A DNA stretch of 64,000 bases, from assembly GCF_012273655.1 (NCBI RefSeq), contig NZ_JAAWWP010000023.1, positions 1 through 64,000 on the forward strand, given 5' to 3'. The position numbers were made by a program, and so were the translations under genes. The stretch's first letter is position 1, and every line of letters begins with the position of its first letter. A model generated the notes under the pieces. The model ran no database searches and had not been told where the DNA came from. It saw nothing but the letters and a program-made list of their open reading frames with translations. The DNA comes from Streptomyces physcomitrii (GTDB lineage Bacteria > Actinomycetota > Actinomycetes > Streptomycetales > Streptomycetaceae). Below, one piece after another: positions 16,314 through 23,084 of the stretch.

Positions 16314-17747
16314 ATGACGCCTCCCCAGCACACCGCCGACTCCGGCCTCTTCGCCCCCGTATGGGCGGGCACCCCGGCCGCCGCCGCCACCTCGGACCGC
16401 GCCTGCCTGCAGGCCATGCTCGACAGCGAGGCGGCCCTCGCCCGGGTGCAGGCCCGCCTCGGCACGGTGCCCGCCGCGGCCGCCCGGCACATCACCGAGG
16501 CCGCCCGCGCCGAGGACTTCGACCTGGCCGAACTCGCCGTACGGGCACGGGGAGCCGCCAACCCGGTGGTCCCCCTGGTGCGGCAGCTGACCGAACTGGT
16601 CGCCGCCCGGGACCCGGAGGCCGCGCACAGCGTCCACCAGGGCTCCACCAGCCAGGACGTCCTCGACACCGGCCTGATGCTGCTCGCCGCCCGCACCCTG
16701 GACCTGATCCTCGCCGACCTGGACCGCACCGCCGCCGCGCTCGCCGGGCTCGCCGCCCGCCACCGGGACACCCCGATGGCCGCCCGCACCCTCGGCCAGC
16801 ACGCGGTGCCCACCACCTTCGGCCTCAAGGCGGCGGGCTGGCTGAGCGGTGTGCTCGACGCCCGCGCGCGCCTCGGCCGACTGCGCGAGCGGGGCCTGCC
16901 CGTCCAACTCGGCGGCGCCGCCGGGACCTTGGCGGGCTACCTGGAGTACGCCCTGGTCCACCTCCCGGCCACCGCCGAGGACGGCGGGCAGCGCTACCTC
17001 ACCGAGCTGCCCGCCGCGCTCGCCGCCGAACTCGGCCTCGCCGAACCGCTGGTGCCCTGGCACACCGTGCGCACCCCGCTCGCCGACCTCGGCGCCGCGC
17101 TGGCCCTGCTCACCGGCGCGCTCGGCGGGATCGCGGGCGATGTGCAGCTCCTGTCGCGCACCGAGTCGGGCGAGGTCTTCGAACCGGCCGCCGAGGGCCG
17201 CGGGGTCTCCTCCGCCATGCCGCACAAGCGCAACCCCGCGCTCTCCGCCCTGATCCGCTCGGCCGCCTACCAGGTGCCCGCCCTGGTCGGCGCCCTGATG
17301 CAGACCGCGGTCGCGGACGACGAGCGTCCCGCCGGGGCCTGGCACGCCGAATGGCAGCCGGTACGCGACGCCCTGCGCCTGGCCGGGGGCGCCGCGCACA
17401 CCGCCGCCGAACTCGCCGAAGGCCTGGACGTCGACGCCGGGCGGATGCGCGCCAACCTCGGCCTCACCCGGGGCCTGGTGGTCTCCGAACGCCTCGCCGC
17501 CCTGCTCTCCGTGGAGCTCGGCCGGGCCGAGGCCAAGTCCCTCGTCGCCCGCGCCTCCGCCACCGCGGCCACCCGCCGCGTCCACCTCGCCGAGGTGCTG
17601 GCCGAGGACCCCGCCCTCGCGGGCCGCCACACGGTGGAGGAACTGCGGGGGCTCCTGGACCCGGCCGCGTACACCGGTGCCGCCGGGATGCTGGTGGACC
17701 GGGTCCTGGACCGCTGCGCCCGGGAGGTCCCGGCCGGGCAGCGGTGA
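16314..17747 (+). CDS. CreD/FzmL-like nitrosuccinate lyase (aspartase/fumarase superfamily)
   Basis: This 477-aa protein is of the adenylosuccinate lyase/PcaB (carboxymuconate cycloisomerase-like) branch of the fumarase superfamily. Seen are HQGSTSQD (108-115), LGQHAVPTTFG (160-170) and the superfamily signature loop SSAMPHKRNP (299-308) with the catalytic serine. In cremeomycin, fosfazinomycin and related pathways the homologue eliminates nitrous acid from nitrosuccinate, giving fumarate. It sits 104 bp after the CreE-like monooxygenase gene, the constant partner of this lyase. The ATG at 16314 has AGGAAG upstream. Alternatives (PcaB-type cycloisomerase, argininosuccinate-like lyase) are less likely without aromatic-catabolism or purine neighbours. 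Confidence 0.8.
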   Translation: MTPPQHTADSGLFAPVWAGTPAAAATSDRACLQAMLDSEAALARVQARLGTVPAAAARHITEAARAEDFDLAELAVRARGAANPVVPLVRQLTELVAARDPEAAHSVHQGSTSQDVLDTGLMLLAARTLDLILADLDRTAAALAGLAARHRDTPMAARTLGQHAVPTTFGLKAAGWLSGVLDARARLGRLRERGLPVQLGGAAGTLAGYLEYALVHLPATAEDGGQRYLTELPAALAAELGLAEPLVPWHTVRTPLADLGAALALLTGALGGIAGDVQLLSRTESGEVFEPAAEGRGVSSAMPHKRNPALSALIRSAAYQVPALVGALMQTAVADDERPAGAWHAEWQPVRDALRLAGGAAHTAAELAEGLDVDAGRMRANLGLTRGLVVSERLAALLSVELGRAEAKSLVARASATAATRRVHLAEVLAEDPALAGRHTVEELRGLLDPAAYTGAAGMLVDRVLDRCAREVPAGQR

Positions 17748-17768
17748 ACGGCCGCCCCACCCGTGCCC

Positions 17769-17788
17769 GTCCGGGGCGTCTGCCGGAC
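17769..17788 (+). terminator. Possible small terminator after CreD-like gene
   Basis: GTCCGG (17769-17774) and CCGGAC (17783-17788) can form a 6-bp stem with an 8-base loop 21 bp after the lyase stop and upstream of the MFS promoter. The stem is short, so this is tentative. Confidence 0.3.
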
Positions 17789-17808
17789 CGGCACCGATTC
17801 CGCCTGCC

Positions 17809-17845
17809 TTGTCGCGGGGAGGGGTGCGCCCGTACATTGAATTTG
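17809..17845 (+). promoter_or_regulatory. Probable sigma70-type promoter giving a leaderless MFS transcript
   Basis: TTGTCG (17809-17814) and TACATT (17833-17838) are spaced by 18 bp and match the actinomycete housekeeping consensus TTGACN-N16-18-TANNNT. The likely start of transcription, seven bases after the -10, is the G of the GTG start at 17845. No Shine-Dalgarno sequence precedes that GTG, which agrees with a leaderless mRNA. Confidence 0.55.
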
Positions 17846-19122
17846 TGCCGCTACTGAACAAAACCCTTCCCGCTGCCCGCGAGGCCACCGCCCGCGGACT
17901 GCTGCGCCCGCGGACCGCGCTCACCGTCTTCTTCGCCCTCGACGGGTTCGTCTTCGCGGGCTGGGTGGTGCGCATCCCCGCCATCAAGGAGCAGACCGGT
18001 GCCTCGGTGAGCGCGCTCGGGCTCGCGCTGCTCGGGGTCTCGGCCGGTGCCGTGCTCACCATGACGCTCACCGGACGGCTCTGCGCCCGCTACGGCAGCC
18101 ACCGGGTGACCGCGGCCTGCGGGGTCCTGCTGCCGCTGAGCGTGGCGCTGCCGCCGCTCACCCACTCCGCGCTCGCGCTCGGCCTGGTGCTGCTGGTCTT
18201 CGGCGCCGCGTACGGCGGCATCAACGTGGCGATGAACAGCGCCGCCGTCGACCTGGTGCGGGCGCTCGGCAGGCCCGTCATGCCCAGCTTCCACGCCGCC
18301 TTCAGCCTGGGCGGGATGGCCGGCGCGGGCCTCGGCAGCCTGGTCGCCGGCGAGCTGACCCCGACCCGCCACCTGTCCGCCCTGGCCGTCGCGGGACTCC
18401 TGATCACCGCCCTCGCCGCCCCGTCGCTGCGGCCCTGCGGGTCACCCGGCCCGCCGCCCGCCGGCGCGCGGTCCCGGTCCGCCACCGCGGGCGAGCGCAC
18501 CTCCACCGCCCCCGTCCCTCGCGGCGGACTCCCCTCCGACCGCTCCCGGAGCACCCCGAAGGACCGTTCCGTACGCGGCGTCGTCCTCGTCCTCGGACTG
18601 GTCGCGCTCTGCACGGCGTACGGCGAGGGGGCGCTCGCCGACTGGAGCGCGCTGCATCTGGAGCAGGATCTGGGCGCCCGTCCCGGGGTGGCCGCCGCGG
18701 GCTTCTCCTGCTTCGCGCTGGCGATGACGCTGGGGCGGCTCTCGGGCCGGGCACTCCTGGAGCGCTTCGGGCCCACCCGCACGGTGGTGGGCGGCGGCGC
18801 CCTCGCCTCGGCGGGGATGTTCCTCGGCGCCCTGGCCCCGTCCACGGCCGCGGTCTTCGCCGGGTTCGCCGTCACCGGCCTCGGCCTGGCGAGCATCTTC
18901 CCGGTGGCCGTCGAACGCGCCGGTGCCCTCGCCGGGCCGGGCGGCGTCGCGACCGCGTCCACGCTCGGCTACGGGGGGATGCTGCTCGGCCCGCCCGCGA
19001 TCGGTTTCATGGCGGGCTGGTTCTCCCTGCCGGTGGCGCTGACCAGCGTGGGGGCCCTCGCCGCCCTCGCCGCGGTCATCGCCGCGGCGGCGGCCGGGAC
19101 CGCGCCCGCCGAGACCGGCTGA
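17845..19122 (+). CDS. MFS transporter
   Basis: This 425-aa integral membrane protein has about twelve hydrophobic segments in two halves, split by a hydrophilic Arg/Ser/Pro-rich cytoplasmic linker at residues about 197-235. The first half holds FALDGFVFAGWVVRIP and, after TM2, an MFS-like RLCARYGSHRV loop; the second half begins VVLVLGLVALCTAYGEGALADW. It resembles bacterial drug/sugar MFS proteins. The GTG at 17845 was chosen because it starts just before the first conserved segment and fits a leaderless promoter; longer in-frame starts run into the lyase gene. Position after the nitrite genes suggests product export or self-protection, though its own promoter leaves an independent role open. 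Confidence 0.85.
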   Translation: MPLLNKTLPAAREATARGLLRPRTALTVFFALDGFVFAGWVVRIPAIKEQTGASVSALGLALLGVSAGAVLTMTLTGRLCARYGSHRVTAACGVLLPLSVALPPLTHSALALGLVLLVFGAAYGGINVAMNSAAVDLVRALGRPVMPSFHAAFSLGGMAGAGLGSLVAGELTPTRHLSALAVAGLLITALAAPSLRPCGSPGPPPAGARSRSATAGERTSTAPVPRGGLPSDRSRSTPKDRSVRGVVLVLGLVALCTAYGEGALADWSALHLEQDLGARPGVAAAGFSCFALAMTLGRLSGRALLERFGPTRTVVGGGALASAGMFLGALAPSTAAVFAGFAVTGLGLASIFPVAVERAGALAGPGGVATASTLGYGGMLLGPPAIGFMAGWFSLPVALTSVGALAALAAVIAAAAAGTAPAETG

Positions 19123-19213
19123 TTTCCGGTCAACTTCGCGGGCGCGGCGCGGCAGGGGCAGTACGGCCGGGCACTTCCGGCGGCGAGTGCCCGGTCCTTC
19201 GCACCACGCGTAC

Positions 19214-19241
19214 GGGGGCGGACGGTTGCCCGTCCGCCCCC
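19214..19241. terminator. Bidirectional hairpin terminator between MFS and secreted-protein genes
   Basis: A perfect 12-bp stem (GGGGGCGGACGG at 19214-19225 with CCGTCCGCCCCC at 19230-19241) closes a TTGC tetraloop. It lies between the convergent MFS gene (ends 19122) and the secreted-protein gene (ends 19275) and can serve both. Confidence 0.8.
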
Positions 19242-19274
19242 GCTACCGTGCCGTGCCCTGTGTGCGAACGGTGA

Positions 19275-19790
19275 TCAGCAGCCGCCGCAGTTGTGGTAGG
19301 TCACGTCCCAGTGGTTCGACTCGTTGTAGTAGATGTTGCCGGAGCCGGACTGCCACTTGCTGCCACCGATGGAGGTGAAGGTGCCGGTGATGTAGTTCGT
19401 CAGGCAGCTGTTCATGGAGAAGTCGAGCTTGTAGCCGTTCCAGTGGCTGTAGGTGCCGCTGGCGTGGCCGACCTCGGTGCCGCCGGTGACGGTGAGGGAG
19501 CAGCCGGAGGCGCCCTTCAGGGTGATCGCACCCTGGATGGTCGCGGAGTTGACCTGCTCCAGCGAGGTACAGGTCGGGGTGTTGCGGTCGGAGCAGCCAC
19601 CGCTGGAGCTGATGCCGATACCGGCGTTGGAGAGCTGGGAGGCGGCCTGCGAGTGGCTGAGCTTGGCGAAGACGCCGACGTCGGCGGACGCCGTGTCGCC
19701 GGAGGCGGCCTGGGCGACGGCGCTGGAGGAGAAGAACGCCAGCGCGAGGGCGGAGGTGCCGATCGCCGCGTTCCTGATGACCTTGTTCAC
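19275..19790 (-). CDS. Secreted M15-type zinc peptidase-like protein
   Basis: This 171-aa protein has a signal peptide: basic MNKVIRN, a hydrophobic core, and a cleavage site around AVAQA/AS near residue 28. The mature part has six cysteines (66, 74, 97, 129, 168, 171), suggesting disulfides. Residues SHWNGYKLD (His116, Asp123) fit the HxxGxxxD zinc motif of M15 (VanY/VanX-like) peptidases, and ESNHWD (Glu157, His160) fits their ExxHW catalytic/zinc segment. I infer a small extracellular peptidoglycan- or peptide-cleaving enzyme. The GTG start at 19790 is preceded by AGGAG. It has no obvious link to either biosynthetic block. Confidence 0.75.
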   Translation of the reverse strand: MNKVIRNAAIGTSALALAFFSSSAVAQAASGDTASADVGVFAKLSHSQAASQLSNAGIGISSSGGCSDRNTPTCTSLEQVNSATIQGAITLKGASGCSLTVTGGTEVGHASGTYSHWNGYKLDFSMNSCLTNYITGTFTSIGGSKWQSGSGNIYYNESNHWDVTYHNCGGC

Positions 19791-20208
19791 TCGAACTCCT
19801 CTTCCCTGGGGGCGGATTCGGCGGCTACGCGCGTAGCGCTGCGGGGCGGCAGGTGAGCTTTCGTCCGCAGTGGGTACTCCGGTCCGGATGGGGCTCGGCC
19901 GGAGTGTGCGCCATGCCGTATGTCATGGACACAACATTGCACATCGGCGCCTGATGCGTAAGACAAGCTCCGGTGAACAGGGGTCCTGGCGCAAAGAAGG
20001 CTCCGGACGCCCCCGTATGAGGGGGTCCGAAATCCCGCGCTCCGGGCGGACGACGGGATTTCGGACGCCTTTCCCGGCGAGGTCTGTCCGAAAGCCACCA
20101 GGGGAGCGTATCGACACCCCTAGGGGGCGCACTCGCCCCGCGCAAGCGGTTGTGCCGCTCTGACTCCTTCTCGCCCTGAACAGGCACGCGGAGGAGCAGA
20201 CTGGGCCC
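19791..20208. promoter_or_regulatory. Divergent intergenic region with a 12-bp inverted repeat and repeated TCCGAAA sites
   Basis: These 418 bp hold no gene I can support. TCCGAAATCCCG (20026-20037) recurs in perfect inversion as CGGGATTTCGGA (20054-20065), and a third TCCGAAA lies at 20087-20093. Just before the first site a hairpin-capable element pairs GGAC/CCCCC (20005-20014) with GGGGG/TCC (20021-20028). This array, 115-200 bp upstream of the ATPase regulator gene, looks like an operator cluster. A purine-rich GGAGGAG at 20190-20196 precedes the regulator start. Confidence 0.55.
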
Positions 20209-22269
20209 GTGCTGATGAATATCCCGGACAAGGCGAACATCTTCGTCGGGCGCAGGCCCGAACTCGCCCGTGTCGCCACGGCGTTGGCCACTTCGCGGCT
20301 GCTCACCCTGACGGGCACGGCCGGGGTGGGCAAGTCCCGGCTGGCGCTGCGCGCGCTGGCCTCCGAGGAGGACCGCGGGGGCCGGGACGTCCACTGGGTG
20401 CAGCTGCGGTCCCTGCGGGACGACGCCCTGCTCGCGGACGCCGTCGCGGACGCCCTCGGTCTGGCCGACCACACCGCCCGTACCGCCCTGGAGGCCGTGT
20501 GCGGATTCATCGGCGAGCGGCCCCTGATCCTCGTCCTGGACTCCTGCGAGCACCTGGTGCCCGGCTGCCGCGCGCTGCTGGCCCGGCTGCTCGCCGACTG
20601 CCCGCGGCTCACCGCCGTCGCCACCAGCCGGGAGGTGCTGCGGCTGCCGGAGGAGGAGGTCCTGCGGGTGGAGCCGCTGGCCCCCGCGCGGGCGGGGCTC
20701 GCCCTGTTCACCCACCGGGCCGCCGACGCCGGGGTGCTGGTCCACGACGCCGAGGACCAGAAGCGCGCCCGGCGGCTGTGCGAGCGCCTGGACGGCGTCC
20801 CGCTGGCGATCGAGCTGGCGGCCGCGCAGCTGCGCACCGCCTCCCTGGTGGAGCTGGTGGACCGGGTGCGCTCGGGCTTGGACATGGGCCGTCCCGCCGG
20901 CGCAGGGGCCGATGCCTCCGGGCCGGAGCCGGGGCCGGACGCGCTGCGGGAGGCGATCGACTGGAGCCATGAGCTGTGCGACAAGGCCGAACGCCTGGCC
21001 TGGGCACGGCTGTCGGTGATCCGCGGCTCCTTCGGACCGGAGCTGGCCCACGCCACCGCGGGCGGCGCCCCGCCCCTCGAACAGCCCGCGGAGGTCGACA
21101 AGGCCCTCACCGGCCTGGTGCAGCGCTCCGTGCTCACCGAGGAGGACGGCCGGTACCGGATGCTGGACGCCATCCGCGACTACGGACACGAGCGCCTCAC
21201 CGAATCGGGCGAGGAGCACGCGGCGGCCGACCGGCACGCCCGCTTCCTGAGCCGCCTCGCCGCGCAGGCGCACCGGGAGTGGCTCGGCCCGCACCAGGCC
21301 GCCTGGTACGCGCAGGTAGGCAAGGGGTACGCGGAGACCGCGGCCGCCGCGGACCATCTGCTCGCCACCGACCCGGGGGCCGCCCTCCAACTCCTCGCCG
21401 ACATCGGCTTCTTCTGGATCTGCAACGGCCATCTCCACGAGATCGAGCACTACGTGGACCGCGCCGTCGCCGCCGCACCCGCCTTCGGTCCGGCCCGGGT
21501 GCGCGGACTGTGGCTGCTCGCGCTCTGCCATCTGCTGCGCGGCGAGCACGACAAGGGCCTCGCGGTGGCGGGGCGTTGCCGGGCCGCCGCGGTCGAGGAG
21601 GGCACCGTCGAACTCCTCCAGCAGGCCGCCTACGCCGAGGGCCTCGGCGAACTCCTCAAGGGCCGCCCGCAGTCGGCGCTGGCCCTCGCCGACGCCGGGC
21701 TCCGGGGGAGCGCGGTCCCCGGCGAGGACGCCCGCTTCGACCGCGGCACCGTCCTGTGCCGGCTGATCCGGATCTTCGCGCTGACCGGCTCCGGGGACCT
21801 CGCCCGCGCCCGCGGCGAGGCGCAGGACCTGCGGGACCTGTGCCTCGGGCACGGCGAGCACTGGACGCGCTCCTACGCCGACTACCAACTCGCCCTGATC
21901 GCCCTCCTCGACGGCCGCGCCCAGGACGCCGTCGAGCACGCCCGCGCCGTACTCGACGCCAAGCGCCGCATCGGCGACAGCTTCGGCATCGCCATGGGCC
22001 TCGACCTCGCGGCCGTCGCCTGGGCCCACCAGGGGCAGGCCCGGCACGCCGCCCTCGCCTACGGGGCGGGCCACACGTACTGGCAGCTGGTCGGCCACCC
22101 CCAGCGCGGCACCCCCGAGGTGGCCCCGCTGCGGGAGGAGAGCGAGCGGATGGCACGGGCCGCGCTCGGCGACGAGGCCTACGAGGAGGCCTTCCGGCGG
22201 GCCGCCGAGGGCGACCCGGCCTCCCTTGCCGAGTGGGCCGCCTACGGACTGCCCGTCCCGCACGTCTGA
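20209..22269 (+). CDS. STAND/NB-ARC ATPase regulator without DNA-binding domain
   Basis: This 686-aa protein resembles the ATPase-TPR part of AfsR/LAL-type regulators. It has FVGRRPELARV, a Walker A GTAGVGKS (36-43), a Walker B-like LILVLDSCEHL (106-116), a sensor TSREVLRLPEEEV, and GVPLAIELAAAQL, followed by an about 350-aa alpha-helical, TPR-like C-terminal half. No SARP or winged-helix domain precedes the ATPase and no LuxR helix-turn-helix follows it, so it cannot bind DNA by those usual means. The start is GTG at 20209 with GGAGGAG 12 bases upstream; the ATG at 20215 is an alternative. It may act by protein-protein contact, or be a degenerate regulator. Which flanking cluster it serves is unclear. 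Confidence 0.82.
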   Translation: MLMNIPDKANIFVGRRPELARVATALATSRLLTLTGTAGVGKSRLALRALASEEDRGGRDVHWVQLRSLRDDALLADAVADALGLADHTARTALEAVCGFIGERPLILVLDSCEHLVPGCRALLARLLADCPRLTAVATSREVLRLPEEEVLRVEPLAPARAGLALFTHRAADAGVLVHDAEDQKRARRLCERLDGVPLAIELAAAQLRTASLVELVDRVRSGLDMGRPAGAGADASGPEPGPDALREAIDWSHELCDKAERLAWARLSVIRGSFGPELAHATAGGAPPLEQPAEVDKALTGLVQRSVLTEEDGRYRMLDAIRDYGHERLTESGEEHAAADRHARFLSRLAAQAHREWLGPHQAAWYAQVGKGYAETAAAADHLLATDPGAALQLLADIGFFWICNGHLHEIEHYVDRAVAAAPAFGPARVRGLWLLALCHLLRGEHDKGLAVAGRCRAAAVEEGTVELLQQAAYAEGLGELLKGRPQSALALADAGLRGSAVPGEDARFDRGTVLCRLIRIFALTGSGDLARARGEAQDLRDLCLGHGEHWTRSYADYQLALIALLDGRAQDAVEHARAVLDAKRRIGDSFGIAMGLDLAAVAWAHQGQARHAALAYGAGHTYWQLVGHPQRGTPEVAPLREESERMARAALGDEAYEEAFRRAAEGDPASLAEWAAYGLPVPHV

Positions 22270-22402
22270 CCGCCTCCCACGGCCGCCCGCCGGGCGTACG
22301 GCCGCTGCCAACTGCCCTGATACGGAAGGCGGGTGGACCGCCGGACCGGTGAGCGGGTGCTCCGGGTGGAGCCGAGCGGGGGCGCCCGGTGTCCGTATCG
22401 CG

Positions 22403-22415
22403 TAGTCTCGGCAGA
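22403..22415 (+). promoter_or_regulatory. -10-like box suggesting leaderless YciO/Sua5 transcript
   Basis: TAGTCT at 22403-22408 ends six bases before the ATG at 22415, the same geometry as the MFS promoter. No Shine-Dalgarno sequence is evident. A convincing -35 box was not found. Confidence 0.35.
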
Positions 22416-23035
22416 TGGCGAAGTACTTCGACGTGCACCCCGAGAACCCTCAGCGGCGCACCATCAGCACCGTGGCCGACAGCATCCGCTCCGGCGCCCT
22501 CGTCGCGTATCCGACCGACTCCTGCTTCGCGCTGGGCTGCCAGCTCGGCAGCCGCGACGGCATCGGCAGAATCCGCTCGATCCGCAATCTCGACGACCGC
22601 CACCACTTCACCCTGGTGTGCCAGAACTTCGCACAGCTGGGCCAGTTCGTGCAGATCGACAATGACGTCTTCCGCGCCATCAAGGCGGCCACGCCCGGGA
22701 GTTACACCTTCATCCTCCCCGCGACCAAGGAGGTGCCGCGCCAGCTCCTGCACCCCAAGAAGAAGACGGTCGGCGTGCGGATCCCCGACCATGTCGTGGC
22801 CCAGGCCCTGCTCGCCGAACTCGGCGAGCCGCTGCTCTCCAGCACCCTGCTGCTGCCCGACGAGCAGGAGCCGCTGACCCAGGGCTGGGAGATCAAGGAA
22901 CGCCTCGACCATGTGGTGGACGCCGTGGTCGACTCCGGTGACTGCGGCACCGTGCCGACCACGGTCATCGACTTCTCCGGCGGCGAGGCGGAGATCGTGC
23001 GCCGGGGCTCCGGCGACCCCTCGCGGTTCGAGTAG
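22415..23035 (+). CDS. YciO/Sua5-family protein (L-threonylcarbamoyladenylate synthase type)
   Basis: This 206-aa protein is a Sua5/YciO/YrdC-domain protein. Typical segments are GALVAYPTDSCFALGCQ, IRSIRNLDDRHHFTLVC, PGSYTFILPATKEVPR and VGVRIPDH. Sua5/TsaC members make threonylcarbamoyl-AMP for tRNA t6A; the YciO subgroup, which this resembles in length and its VGVRIPDH motif, is related but less well defined. It is a housekeeping-type gene transcribed toward the PKS and probably marks the border of that cluster. Between the regulator stop (22269) and this start I see no other gene. Confidence 0.88.
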   Translation: MAKYFDVHPENPQRRTISTVADSIRSGALVAYPTDSCFALGCQLGSRDGIGRIRSIRNLDDRHHFTLVCQNFAQLGQFVQIDNDVFRAIKAATPGSYTFILPATKEVPRQLLHPKKKTVGVRIPDHVVAQALLAELGEPLLSSTLLLPDEQEPLTQGWEIKERLDHVVDAVVDSGDCGTVPTTVIDFSGGEAEIVRRGSGDPSRFE

Positions 23036-23053
23036 TCCGCGGTCCGCACGGCC

Positions 23054-23078
23054 GGGCGCGGGCGCAAGGCCCGCGCCC
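23054..23078. terminator. Bidirectional hairpin terminator between YciO gene and PKS
   Basis: GGGCGCGGGC (23054-23063) pairs perfectly with GCCCGCGCCC (23069-23078) around a 5-base loop. It is 18 bp after the YciO stop and 6 bp after the last PKS gene stop, so it can end both convergent transcripts. Confidence 0.8.
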
Positions 23079-23084
23079 CGCACC

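Noticed and set aside
16314..17747. Reading the lyase as housekeeping adenylosuccinate lyase or carboxymuconate cycloisomerase
   Set aside because: No purine or protocatechuate genes nearby, and it directly follows the CreE-like monooxygenase, its constant partner in nitrite pathways. Not excluded without alignment.
19275..19300. C-terminal NCGGC resembling a cysteine-rich peptide core
   Set aside because: The protein has a classical signal peptide, a full M15-like zinc-site pattern and no peptide-modification genes nearby.
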